From contig CAMELV010000012.1 in NCBI GenBank assembly GCA_945925985.1, positions 45,107 through 109,106 of the forward strand: a stretch of DNA of 64,000 nt. The letters run 5' to 3'. Under the pieces are notes generated by a model that was not told where the DNA came from, did no database searches, and worked only from the letters and a program-made list of their open reading frames with translations. Of the stretch, positions 35,400 to 42,960 are shown in pieces. How positions within the stretch are numbered: the first letter of the stretch is position 1; each line of letters opens with the position of its first letter. The position numbers and the translations under genes are program-made. Source of the DNA: Comamonas sp. lk (GTDB taxonomy: Bacteria; Pseudomonadota; Gammaproteobacteria; Burkholderiales; Burkholderiaceae_C).

Positions 35400-36260
35400 A
35401 TGTCCGCCACCGCGTCAACCGCTGCCCCCATTACGCATTACGAGAATTTTCCGGTCGCGTCCTGGCTTTGCCCGGCCCGGCTGCGGGCGCCGGTTGGCGC
35501 GATTTACCACTTTGCCCGCACTGCGGATGACCTGGCGGACGAGGGCGAGGCCAGCCCGGCTGAACGGCTAGAGGCGCTGACCGCCTACCGCCAGGCGCTC
35601 TGGGCTGCGTCGGGCGGAGAGACCGTGGCGCCAGACCAAGGCTGGGCCTGGGTGTTTGCGCCGCTGCAGCAGGTGATCAAGACCCATCAATTGCCAACCC
35701 AGCTGCTGCATGACCTGCTCGATGCTTTTGTGCAAGATGTAGAAAAAACCCGCGACGGCGCCGGCTATGCCGACCAAGCTGAGCTGCTGGCCTACTGCGC
35801 CCGGTCGGCCAACCCGGTCGGCCGCTTGCTGCTGCACCTGTATGGCGTGACCGACGCGCAGGCCCTGCAGAACAGCGACCTGATTTGTACCGCGCTGCAA
35901 CTAATCAACTTTTGGCAAGACCTGAGCGTGGACATCCCGCGCGGGCGGTTTTACCTGCCACAGGTCGACTGCGACCGTCATGGTGTCTCACAGACCATGC
36001 TGCTGGCTCGCCAAGTAATGCAGAGCACTACCAATTTAATAGCAGAACAATCAGCAGCAGCAAGGGCTAGCATGCTAAAAGGCTCCGAACTGGTGCACCG
36101 CATTCCAGGGCGGGCCGGTTGGGAGCTGCGCCTGGTGGTGCAAGGTGGCCTGCGCATTCTGGACCGCATAGAGGCGCTGGAATTTGCCACGCTCCAGGCC
36201 CGCCCTGCCCTGCGCCGGCGCGACCTGGCCCTGATGGCTTGGCGCGCGTTGTGGATGTAA
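35400..36260 (+). CDS. hpnC: Squalene synthase HpnC
   Basis: 286 residues, squalene/phytoene-synthase fold. It carries the first Asp-rich motif as ARTADDLADEGE (about residues 39-50) and the second as LINFWQDLSVDIPRGRFYLP (about 160-180). In the HpnCDE pathway this enzyme turns presqualene diphosphate into hydroxysqualene. Residues about 206-224 are encoded by a dispersed repeat, inserted in frame in a surface loop. It is first in hpnC-hpnD-hpnE, so the cell makes squalene for hopanoids. No shc gene is in the window. Confidence 0.92.
   Translation: MSATASTAAPITHYENFPVASWLCPARLRAPVGAIYHFARTADDLADEGEASPAERLEALTAYRQALWAASGGETVAPDQGWAWVFAPLQQVIKTHQLPTQLLHDLLDAFVQDVEKTRDGAGYADQAELLAYCARSANPVGRLLLHLYGVTDAQALQNSDLICTALQLINFWQDLSVDIPRGRFYLPQVDCDRHGVSQTMLLARQVMQSTTNLIAEQSAAARASMLKGSELVHRIPGRAGWELRLVVQGGLRILDRIEALEFATLQARPALRRRDLALMAWRALWM
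36022..36078. repeat. Dispersed short repeat inside hpnC, copy c
   Basis: Contains AATTTAATAGC, then GCAGCAAGGGCTAGCATGC, which shares GCAGCAAGGGCTAG with copy a downstream of lexA. The reading frame is kept. Confidence 0.6.
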
Positions 36261-36286
36261 CACGCTGTGGATGTAACAATTAGGTC

Positions 36287-37126
36287 ATGAGCCCAGAGCA
36301 GTACGTCCAGCAGAAAGCCGCCGCCTCAGGCAGCAGTTTTTACTACGCCTTCTTGTTTTTGCCGCCACCACGGCGGGCGGCCATCACTGCTTTTTATGCC
36401 TTTTGCCGTGAGGTGGACGACGTGGTGGACGACACGCAAGACACTGGCGTGGCCGCCACGAAGCTGGCGTGGTGGCAGACCGAAGTGGCCAAAGCCTTTG
36501 CCGGCAACCCCAGCCACCCGGTGATGCGGGCCCTGCTGCCGCTGGCGCCAGACCACGGCATCGAGCAACGCCACTTGCAAGCCGTGATTGAAGGCTGCCA
36601 GATGGACCTGGCGCAAACCCGCTACCTCGACTACCCCGGCCTGCAGCGCTACTGTCATCTGGTGGCCGGCGTGGTGGGTGAGGTGGCGGCCAACATCTTT
36701 GGCCAGACCCAGCCGCAGACCACCGCCTACGCCCACAAACTGGGGCAGGCGCTGCAACTGACCAACATCATCCGCGACGTGGGCGAGGACGCGCAACGCG
36801 GCCGCATCTACCTGCCGGTGAATGAACTGCAGCAGTTCGAGGTCAAGGCACAAGACATTCTGCAGCGCAGTTATTCGCCGCGCTTCACCGCCCTGATGCA
36901 GTTTCAGGCCCGGCGCGCCCAAGGCTTGTACGACGAGGCCCTGGCCCTGCTGCCCGCAGCCGACCGGCGCGCCCAAAAACCCGGTCTGATGATGGCCAGT
37001 ATCTACCGCGCCCTGCTGCGCGAGATCGAACACGACCAGTTCCAGGTGCTGCACCAACGCATCAGCCTGACCCCGCTGCGCAAACTCTGGCTGGCCTGGA
37101 AGGTGCAAGCTTTGGGCCGGCTCTGA
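36287..37126 (+). CDS. hpnD: Presqualene diphosphate synthase HpnD
   Basis: 279 residues. The Asp-rich motifs are FCREVDDVVDD (about residues 36-46) and LTNIIRDVGEDAQRGRIYLP (about 155-174). It condenses two farnesyl diphosphates to presqualene diphosphate, the first step of the HpnCDE route. It starts 26 bp after hpnC and ends 2 bp before hpnE. Confidence 0.95.
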   Translation: MSPEQYVQQKAAASGSSFYYAFLFLPPPRRAAITAFYAFCREVDDVVDDTQDTGVAATKLAWWQTEVAKAFAGNPSHPVMRALLPLAPDHGIEQRHLQAVIEGCQMDLAQTRYLDYPGLQRYCHLVAGVVGEVAANIFGQTQPQTTAYAHKLGQALQLTNIIRDVGEDAQRGRIYLPVNELQQFEVKAQDILQRSYSPRFTALMQFQARRAQGLYDEALALLPAADRRAQKPGLMMASIYRALLREIEHDQFQVLHQRISLTPLRKLWLAWKVQALGRL

Positions 37127-37128
37127 TC

Positions 37129-38460
37129 ATGGGCAACCGGCGGCTGGATGTCGCCATCATTGGCGCTGGCTGGGCCGGTATGGCGGCGGCGGTGGAGGCG
37201 ACTCGTGCGGGGCACGCGGTCACTGTGTTTGAAGCCAGCCGCCAAACCGGCGGGCGGGCGCGGGCCCTACCTGGGGTGATGTGCAACGGTCAGCCGATCA
37301 CCGTGGACAACGGCCAGCATATTTTGATCGGGGCCTACACCGAGAGCCTGCGCTTGATGCGATGGGTGGGCGTCAACCCCAGAACCGCTTTGCTGCGCCT
37401 GCCCATGACGCTGCGTTTTGCCGATGGCAGCGGGTTGCGACTGCCCCGGCTACCGGCACCGTTTAACCTGCTGTTGGGCGTGCTGGGCGCGCGGGGCTGG
37501 CAGCAGGCCGACAAAACCGCCCTGCTCAAAGCCGCCAATCAGTGGCGCAAAGACCGATTTCAGTGTGACGCCCAGCTCAGCGTAGCCGCTCTGTGCCAGG
37601 CCCTGCCGGCGCGGGTGCTGGCCGAGCTGATTGAGCCGCTGTGCGTGTCGGCCCTGAACACCCCACCGGCTCGGGCCAGTGCCCAGGTGTTTTTGCGGGT
37701 GCTGGGCGACGCGCTGTTTGGCGTGTCGGGTGGCTCACATCTGCTGCTGCCCCGCGTGGACCTGGGCGCACTATTCCCCGAGGCGGCGGCGCGCTGGCTG
37801 GTGCAACACGGCGGTCACCTGGCGCTGGAGACGCGGGTCAATTCAGTGTTGGAGCAGGGTAAGCAATGGCGCGTTCAAGGCCAGCTGTTTGACGCTGCGA
37901 TCTTCGCCACTGCACCAACAAATGCGGCTCTAACCCTTGATGCCACTGCGTTAGCAGCTCCTGAATCCATAGCAAAACAGATTCATGCCTGGCGCCAAAC
38001 CAGCCGCGCACTGCAGTTTGAGCCGATCGCCACGGTTTACGCCTGGGGTGCGCGAGCGCGTTTGTCGCAAGCCATGGTGGGGCTACGCAGCCAGCCTGAC
38101 GCCGCCGACGGCGCCGCACCCGCTCAATTTGTGTTTGACCGAGGCCAACTCGGCGGCCCGCCTGGTCTGCTGGCGTTTGTGGCCAGCGCCAGCCGCTGGG
38201 AAGCGGCCACGGTGCAGCGGCAGGTGTTGCAACAGGCGCAAGATCAGCTTGGGCTGCGGCTGCAAGCCGTGCAAACCGTGGTGGAAAAGCGGGCCACCTT
38301 TGCTTGCACGCCTGGGCTACAGCGCCCGCCGATGCAGATCGCGCCCGGCTTGCTGGCCTGTGGCGACTACGTGGAGGGCCCCTACCCGGCCACTCTGGAG
38401 GGGGCAGTTCGCAGCGCCATCGCTGCCGTGAACGCCCTCAAAGCCCTCAAGGCGATTTAA
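37129..38460 (+). CDS. hpnE: Hydroxysqualene dehydroxylase HpnE
   Basis: 443 residues, FAD-dependent amine-oxidase-like fold. The dinucleotide motif is VAIIGAGWAGMAAAVEA (about residues 6-22), followed by a typical GGRAR segment. The C-terminal FAD motif is in CGDYVEGPYPATLEGAVRS. It reduces hydroxysqualene to squalene. It follows hpnD by 2 bp. A dispersed repeat encodes about residues 266-286. Its 3' end overlaps the convergent HAD gene by 14 bp. Confidence 0.93.
   Translation: MGNRRLDVAIIGAGWAGMAAAVEATRAGHAVTVFEASRQTGGRARALPGVMCNGQPITVDNGQHILIGAYTESLRLMRWVGVNPRTALLRLPMTLRFADGSGLRLPRLPAPFNLLLGVLGARGWQQADKTALLKAANQWRKDRFQCDAQLSVAALCQALPARVLAELIEPLCVSALNTPPARASAQVFLRVLGDALFGVSGGSHLLLPRVDLGALFPEAAARWLVQHGGHLALETRVNSVLEQGKQWRVQGQLFDAAIFATAPTNAALTLDATALAAPESIAKQIHAWRQTSRALQFEPIATVYAWGARARLSQAMVGLRSQPDAADGAAPAQFVFDRGQLGGPPGLLAFVASASRWEAATVQRQVLQQAQDQLGLRLQAVQTVVEKRATFACTPGLQRPPMQIAPGLLACGDYVEGPYPATLEGAVRSAIAAVNALKALKAI
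37922..37985. repeat. Dispersed short repeat inside hpnE, copy d
   Basis: Reads GCTCTAACCCTTGATGCCA, then TAGCAGC and CCATAGCAAAAC. It resembles the reverse complement of copy a (CTCTAGCCCTTGCTGCCA, GCTATCGAA). It is translated in frame within HpnE. Confidence 0.5.
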
Positions 38461-39163
38461 GGCTCGCGGCGCCGGCCAGCAGCGCGCACAGTTCCCCAAG
38501 GTGGGTCACCGTGGCATGGGGTTGGGCCTCATGCGACCAAGATTTACCGTCGCGATTAACCCACACCGCCTGCATGCCAGCCCCCAGCGCCCCCAGCACA
38601 TCCAGCGCCGCATCGTCGCCTACATGCAGCACCTGCGCAGGCGCCAAGCCAAGCCGGCTGGCCGCTGCGGCAAAAATGCGGCCATCGGGTTTGGCCACGC
38701 CCGCGTCGCGCGCGCTGACGCTGCCGGCAAACAAATGGGCCACCCCCACTCGCGCCAGGTCAGCATTGCCGTTAGAGACCGCCAGAACCGGAAAGCGGGC
38801 CGCCAGTTGCGCCAGCGCTGGCAGCGCGTCCTCATAAAAATCAACCCGGTTGCGCTCGGCAAAAAAGACCTCAAAGGCCTCTGGCGCATGGGCGGTGTCT
38901 TCGCCGCACTGGTGCAGCGCCAGCCGGATCAGCGCTTGGCGTTGGTGGCTTAAGTCGTGGTGCAGGTCTGGGTGGGCATCCATCACCCGCTGGCGCAGGG
39001 CGTCACGGGCCTGGCTGTCAGCCACCAAGGCAGCAGCCCCCGGCGCCCGCGGCGCGAGCCAGCCTTGCAAGGCCAGCTCGGCCCGGGCAATGGTCGGCCA
39101 TACTGGCCACAAAGTGTCATCTAGATCAAGGCAGATCGCCCGAACCGCAGAAATATCAAGCAT
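38447..39163 (-). CDS. HAD-superfamily hydrolase (phosphatase-like)
   Basis: 238 residues from the ATG at 39163; the frame is open upstream but the HAD motif I follows this start. Motif I is ICLDLDDTLWPV (about residues 9-20), motif II VLAVSNGNAD, motif III with the Lys in GVAKPDGRIF, and motif IV VGDDAALDVLGA. A Mg-dependent phosphohydrolase of unknown substrate. It is convergent with hpnE and divergent from hemH, 19 bp from the hemH start. Confidence 0.9.
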   Translation of the reverse strand: MLDISAVRAICLDLDDTLWPVWPTIARAELALQGWLAPRAPGAAALVADSQARDALRQRVMDAHPDLHHDLSHQRQALIRLALHQCGEDTAHAPEAFEVFFAERNRVDFYEDALPALAQLAARFPVLAVSNGNADLARVGVAHLFAGSVSARDAGVAKPDGRIFAAAASRLGLAPAQVLHVGDDAALDVLGALGAGMQAVWVNRDGKSWSHEAQPHATVTHLGELCALLAGAASLKSP

Positions 39164-39182
39164 AGGTGAGAGAGAATAACGT

Positions 39183-40292
39183 ATGCCCGCTAAACAGACT
39201 GCCCCCTTTGCCCAGGAGCCGCACTTCAGCCATGGCCAGGCGCCGCGCACCGCATTGCTGTTTTGCAACCTGGGCACGCCGGCCAGCCCCACCCCCACCG
39301 ATGTACGGCGCTTTTTGGCCGAGTTTTTGAGCGATGCCCGCGTGGTGGAGATCCCGCGGCTGCTGTGGCTGCTGATCCTGCACGGCATCATTCTGCGGGT
39401 GCGGCCGGCCAAATCTGCGGCCAAATACGCCAGCATCTGGACGCCCGAAGGCTCACCCCTGAAGGTCTGGACTGAAAAACAGGCGAGCGGGCTGCAGCAA
39501 TCGCTGACCCAGGCCGGCCACCACATCACGGTGCGCTACGCCATGCGCTACGGCCAGACCAGCATTGCCGAGCAGCTGGACGCCCTCAAGGCCGAGGGCG
39601 TGACCCGGGTGTTGCTGCTGCCCGCCTACCCCCAGTACTCGGCCACCACCACCGCCAGCCTGTTTGACGCGGTCTACACCTGGGCCGCCAAGGTACGCAA
39701 TGTGCCCGAGCTGCGCTTCATCAACCGCTACCACGACCACCCGGCCTACATCGGCGCGCTGACCGCCAGCATTCAGCGGCACTGGGTTGCGCACGGCCAG
39801 GCCGACCAGTTGGTGATGAGCTTTCATGGCGTGCCGGAACGCACCCTGCACTTGGGCGACCCGTATCACTGCGAATGCATCAAGACCGCGCGGCTGCTGG
39901 CCGAGGCGCTGGGCCTGCCGCGCGATGCCTTCAAGGTCACCTTTCAATCGCGCCTGGGTCGCGCCAAATGGCTGCAGCCCTACACCGAGCCCACCCTGAT
40001 CGCGCTGGGCCAGGCCGGCGTCAAGCGCGTCGACGTGGTCTGCCCCGGCTTCACCAGCGACTGCCTGGAAACCCTGGAAGAGATCAACATGGAGGCGCGC
40101 GAAGCCTTTTTGCACGCCGGGGGCGAGGTGTTTCACTACATCCCCTGCCTGAACGACGACGCCCAATGGCTCAGCGCCCTGGGCGACCTGGCCCAACAAC
40201 ATCTGGCCGGCTGGCCCACCCTGGCCGCCCCCGACGCCCAGGCACTGGCCACCTCGAGGGCTGAGGCACTGGCGCTGGGCGCGGCGGATTAG
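39183..40292 (+). CDS. hemH: Ferrochelatase
   Basis: 369 residues. The family signature with the metal-binding His is VMSFHGVPERTL (about residues 213-224), and the second conserved region is FQSRLGRAKWLQPYTEPTL. The C-terminal Glu-rich segment CLETLEEINMEAREAF contributes the second metal site. It inserts Fe2+ into protoporphyrin IX, the last step of haem synthesis. Confidence 0.97.
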   Translation: MPAKQTAPFAQEPHFSHGQAPRTALLFCNLGTPASPTPTDVRRFLAEFLSDARVVEIPRLLWLLILHGIILRVRPAKSAAKYASIWTPEGSPLKVWTEKQASGLQQSLTQAGHHITVRYAMRYGQTSIAEQLDALKAEGVTRVLLLPAYPQYSATTTASLFDAVYTWAAKVRNVPELRFINRYHDHPAYIGALTASIQRHWVAHGQADQLVMSFHGVPERTLHLGDPYHCECIKTARLLAEALGLPRDAFKVTFQSRLGRAKWLQPYTEPTLIALGQAGVKRVDVVCPGFTSDCLETLEEINMEAREAFLHAGGEVFHYIPCLNDDAQWLSALGDLAQQHLAGWPTLAAPDAQALATSRAEALALGAAD

Positions 40293-40314
40293 CTTCGGCG
40301 GCGAGCCACCTCCC

Positions 40315-40357
40315 GTCATCCTCGCGCACGCGGGGATCCATGACGTTCTGGATTCCG
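40315..40357. repeat. REP-like element 1 (partial)
   Basis: GTCATCCTCGCGCACGCGGGGATCCATGA followed by a TCTGGATTCC arm, lacking the right half seen in fuller copies. It separates hemH from the AAA ATPase gene. Confidence 0.75.
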
Positions 40358-40360
40358 ATA

Positions 40361-40380
40361 ATTGGAATCTGACCCCAATT
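40361..40380. repeat. 20-bp element ATTGGAATCTGACCCCAATT, copy 1
   Basis: Identical to 42661-42680 and related to 41698-41717 (same ends ATTGGAAT and CCAATT, different centre). All three copies directly follow a REP-like element. Confidence 0.7.
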
Positions 40381-40392
40381 TTTCAAAAGACT

Positions 40393-40414
40393 GGTCTAGT
40401 ATTTTTACTAGACC
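40393..40414. promoter_or_regulatory. Perfect palindrome upstream of the AAA ATPase gene
   Basis: A 9-bp perfect inverted repeat, GGTCTAGTA and TACTAGACC, with a TTTT spacer, ends 27 bp before the start codon. It is AT-rich in the centre and lies where an operator or a start-site hairpin would sit. Confidence 0.55.
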
Positions 40415-40441
40415 GACCTTGCGAAGTAGTATTATTTAGGG

Positions 40442-41590
40442 ATGTCTTTGCCTTATGAACGCGCCTTTGTCCGGCAGCTTGAACAGCGCCTCGGAGAGGC
40501 AAATCCACTCATCCAGGTGCTGGTGGGGCCGCGCCAAGTGGGTAAGACGACGGGCGTGCGGCAGATGCTGGCCCGTTTTTCTGGGCGACACCACTACGCC
40601 AATGCGGATGACCAGTGGGTCAGCGACCGGACCTGGCTGCTGGCCCAGTGGCAACAGGCGCTGCTGCTGGGCGATGGCAGCCTGTTGGTCATCGACGAGA
40701 TTCAGAAAATCGCCAACTGGTCGGACACCATCAAGGCGCTGTGGGACCAACAAGCGCACAGGCTGCGGGTCGTCTTGCTGGGGTCCAGTTCGCTGCAGAT
40801 CCAAACAGGCCTGACGGAAAGCCTGGCCGGCCGCTTTGAATTGACGCGGATCCACCACTGGTGCTTCAACGAACTGCAGACCGCCTTTGACTACGACCTC
40901 GAGCGCTACCTGCGCTTCGGCGGCTACCCCGGTGCCGTGGTATTTGAGCAGGACTGGGACCGCTGGTACGCCTATCTAAAAGACGCTATCGTCGAGGCCG
41001 TCATTGGCAAGGACATTCTGCAAAACCGCAAAGTCGCCAAACCAGCCCTGTTTCGGCAGGCGTTTGAAATCATGTGCCGTTACCCGGCCCAGGAAATCAG
41101 CTACACCAAATTGCTGGGCCAGTTGCAGGACTCGGGCAACACGGATCTGGTCAAGTACTACCTTGAACTGTATGAAGGCGCTTTCCTGATTTTTTCTTTG
41201 GAGAAATACGCAGCCAAAGGCTGGCTCACGCGCACTTCCAGCCCCAAAATTCTGCCGGCTTGCCCTGCACTTCACACCATGACCGCTGGGCCCAATGCAC
41301 TAGATGATCCGGAACGCAGGGGCCGCGTGTTTGAGCTTGCCGTGGGCGCCGAGCTCCGTCAGCTGCCCGGCGAACTCTCCTACTGGCGCGAAAAAAATGC
41401 TGAAGTCGACTTTGTGTACAGGCACCAAAACCGCCTGTATGCCATTGAAGTCAAATCCGGCCGGAAAAAATCCACCAAAGGGCTGGGTGCCTTCTCCCAA
41501 CACTATGCCGATGCCCGCTCGGTCATCGTGACCCCTGACAATTTCGCCCTGCTGTCAGCTGACCCGGCGCAGTTTCTGGCCGTACTCTGA
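40442..41590 (+). CDS. AAA ATPase with DUF4143 nuclease-like C-terminus
   Basis: 382 residues. Walker A is VGPRQVGKTT (about residues 28-37) and Walker B LLVIDEIQK (about 82-90). The C-terminal DUF4143 region carries FELAVGAELRQL and the nuclease-like pattern ..EVDFVYRHQNRLYAIEVKSG, which matches restriction-endonuclease-fold (PD-(D/E)xK) residues. These proteins are frequent in accessory islands, and their role is not established. A perfect palindrome lies just upstream. REP-like elements bound the gene on both sides. Confidence 0.88.
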   Translation: MSLPYERAFVRQLEQRLGEANPLIQVLVGPRQVGKTTGVRQMLARFSGRHHYANADDQWVSDRTWLLAQWQQALLLGDGSLLVIDEIQKIANWSDTIKALWDQQAHRLRVVLLGSSSLQIQTGLTESLAGRFELTRIHHWCFNELQTAFDYDLERYLRFGGYPGAVVFEQDWDRWYAYLKDAIVEAVIGKDILQNRKVAKPALFRQAFEIMCRYPAQEISYTKLLGQLQDSGNTDLVKYYLELYEGAFLIFSLEKYAAKGWLTRTSSPKILPACPALHTMTAGPNALDDPERRGRVFELAVGAELRQLPGELSYWREKNAEVDFVYRHQNRLYAIEVKSGRKKSTKGLGAFSQHYADARSVIVTPDNFALLSADPAQFLAVL

Positions 41591-41631
41591 TCCCCAATGC
41601 TATCGATCCCGGCCAGCAATGACCGGCGTCC

Positions 41632-41693
41632 GTCATCCTCGCGCACGCGGGGATCCATGAAGTCCTGGATTCCCGCCTTCGCGGGAATGACGA
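41632..41693. repeat. REP-like element 2 (full)
   Basis: GTCATCCTCGCGCACGCGGGGATCC, then CCTGGATTCCCGCC TTCGCGGGAATGACG. Two GC-rich hairpin halves are joined by ATCCATGA. It lies between the ATPase gene and the UPF0175 gene. Confidence 0.85.
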
Positions 41694-41697
41694 TTCA

Positions 41698-41717
41698 ATT
41701 GGAATGTGCCTCCAATT
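41698..41717. repeat. 20-bp element variant, copy 2
   Basis: ATTGGAATGTGCCTCCAATT. It shares the terminal ATTGGAAT and CCAATT with the copies at 40361 and 42661. Confidence 0.55.
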
Positions 41718-41767
41718 ATTGATAGCCTATACTGAATTCCCTGTCAATATTCCTATGGGAGTAGCCT

Positions 41768-42112
41768 ATGGAAGTGGTCAACGTGAGTGGGCTTAAAAAC
41801 AACCCCAGTGAAGCCCTGCGGATGGCGCGTAAGGATGTGGTGGTGGTCATGAACCGCGACACACCTGATGCGCTGATGGTCGGCATTGAATCAGCGGGTT
41901 TGCTCGACGCCAGCGGGGTCAAGCCGGCCCTGGCCACGGCACTGTTCCGCGACGGGCATTTGTCGCTGGTGCGATCCGCCAAATTGGCCGGCATGGGCGT
42001 GCCAGAGTTTGCGCAACATGTGTCACGCCTGGGCATAGCCATCGTTCGTCTTGACGCCAAAGAGGCAGCGCGCGACATGGACACGCTGGACGAATGGCTG
42101 GCCGCGTCCTGA
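41768..42112 (+). CDS. UPF0175-family antitoxin
   Basis: 114 residues. The N-terminal part (NNPSEALRMARKDVVVVMNR) looks Phd/YefM-like. The C-terminal part, from about residue 56 (ATALFRDGHLSLVRSAKLAGM), is the UPF0175 helix-turn-helix region. GGGAG at 41757-41761 precedes the ATG. The gene overlaps the DUF3368 gene by 19 bp. An 8-bp direct repeat TAGCCTAT at 41723 and 41762 flanks the likely promoter and might be part of an operator. Confidence 0.82.
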   Translation: MEVVNVSGLKNNPSEALRMARKDVVVVMNRDTPDALMVGIESAGLLDASGVKPALATALFRDGHLSLVRSAKLAGMGVPEFAQHVSRLGIAIVRLDAKEAARDMDTLDEWLAAS

Positions 42113-42582
42113 GCGATGCCAGCCCGCTGATCGGGCTGGGCTATGTTGATGGTCTGCACTGGCTGCAACAAATGTTCGGCGCGGTCTGGATACCGCAAGA
42201 GGTCAACGCGGAACTGATCACCGGACAGGGCTTTGCCGGCGAGGCCGCCCTGCTGCAGGCCCAAAGCGACGGCTGGCTACGACTGGCCGGGCCAACACCC
42301 AATACGCCGATGCTGCCCGACCTGGACGAGGGAGAAGCCGCCTGCATCCGCACCGCCCTGGCCGATACGCAGCCTGCCCTGCTGCTGATGGATGAGCGCG
42401 CCGGCCGCGCCGTCGCCTTGGCCCACGGCTTGAAAGTGGCAGGCACCGCAGCGGTCATCGGCATGGCCAAACAACGCGGGCTGATTGCCCAGGCCAAACC
42501 GGTGTTTGAGCGCCTGCACCGCTCCGACTTTCGCATCTCGGCGGAGGTGATCTCAGTGGTGCTGCAACGCGTGGGTGAGTAA
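42094..42582 (+). CDS. DUF3368 PIN-like toxin
   Basis: 162 residues of the PIN-like DUF3368 family, usually the toxin of UPF0175 pairs. Acidic positions expected for a PIN nuclease are in LSDASPLIGL (about residues 6-15), DEGEAACIRTAL (about 78-89) and LLLMDERAGRAVA (about 96-108). It starts inside the antitoxin gene, so translation is coupled. RNase activity is inferred from the fold. Confidence 0.85.
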   Translation: MAGRVLSDASPLIGLGYVDGLHWLQQMFGAVWIPQEVNAELITGQGFAGEAALLQAQSDGWLRLAGPTPNTPMLPDLDEGEAACIRTALADTQPALLLMDERAGRAVALAHGLKVAGTAAVIGMAKQRGLIAQAKPVFERLHRSDFRISAEVISVVLQRVGE

Positions 42583-42589
42583 AACACGG

Positions 42590-42652
42590 CATCCTCGCGC
42601 TTGGGCGGGGATCCATGACCTCCTGGATTCCCGGTCGCAGCCGGGAATGACG
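42590..42652. repeat. REP-like element 3
   Basis: ATCCTCGCGCTTGGGCGGGGATCC, then CCTGGATTCCCGGTCGC AGCCGGGAATGACG. It lies between the DUF3368 toxin and the convergent hipB gene, 8 bp from the former. Confidence 0.8.
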
Positions 42653-42657
42653 AAAGG

Positions 42658-42960
42658 TTAATTGGAATCTGACCCCAATTTTTCTCGGGGGACAAAGCCG
42701 ATTTTCAATCCAAAGATGTCGGCGATTTTTTGCAGTGTGGCGACGGTGGGGTTGGCGGTGCCGGCTTCAATTTGTTTAAGTGCCTGCACGCTGATGCCTC
42801 GGTGTTTGGCAAATTCGGCCTGGGTCAGTCGGCTGATTTTTCGCATGGCTGATACGGCCTCTGCGATGGTTAGGGCATTGGCAGCGACATCAGCGTAAAA
42901 CTGGTCTCGGCGTTGGGAAGCCAATTCAGGGGGCACCAGTTTTTTGACACGCTTATCCAT
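42658..42960 (-). CDS. HipB-like XRE antitoxin
   Basis: 100 residues with a helix-turn-helix (RLTQAEFAKHRGISVQALKQIEAG, in part, at about residues 45-68). It lies downstream of hipA and overlaps it by 8 bp, the reverse of the usual hipB-hipA order. The last eight codons and the stop come from the 20-bp element ATTGGAATCTGACCCCAATT (42661-42680), so the C-terminus has been remodelled by a repeat. It would neutralise HipA and repress the operon. Confidence 0.85.
   Translation of the reverse strand: MDKRVKKLVPPELASQRRDQFYADVAANALTIAEAVSAMRKISRLTQAEFAKHRGISVQALKQIEAGTANPTVATLQKIADIFGLKIGFVPREKLGSDSN
42661..42680. repeat. 20-bp element, copy 3 (inside hipB)
   Basis: Identical to the copy at 40361-40380. 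Read on the minus strand it encodes the last residues of HipB. Confidence 0.7.

Noticed and set aside
40361..42680. Identical 20-bp copies as transposon ends enclosing a transposable unit
   Set aside because: No transposase is enclosed, a third variant lies inside, and the copies track REPs rather than element ends. I report them as repeats instead.
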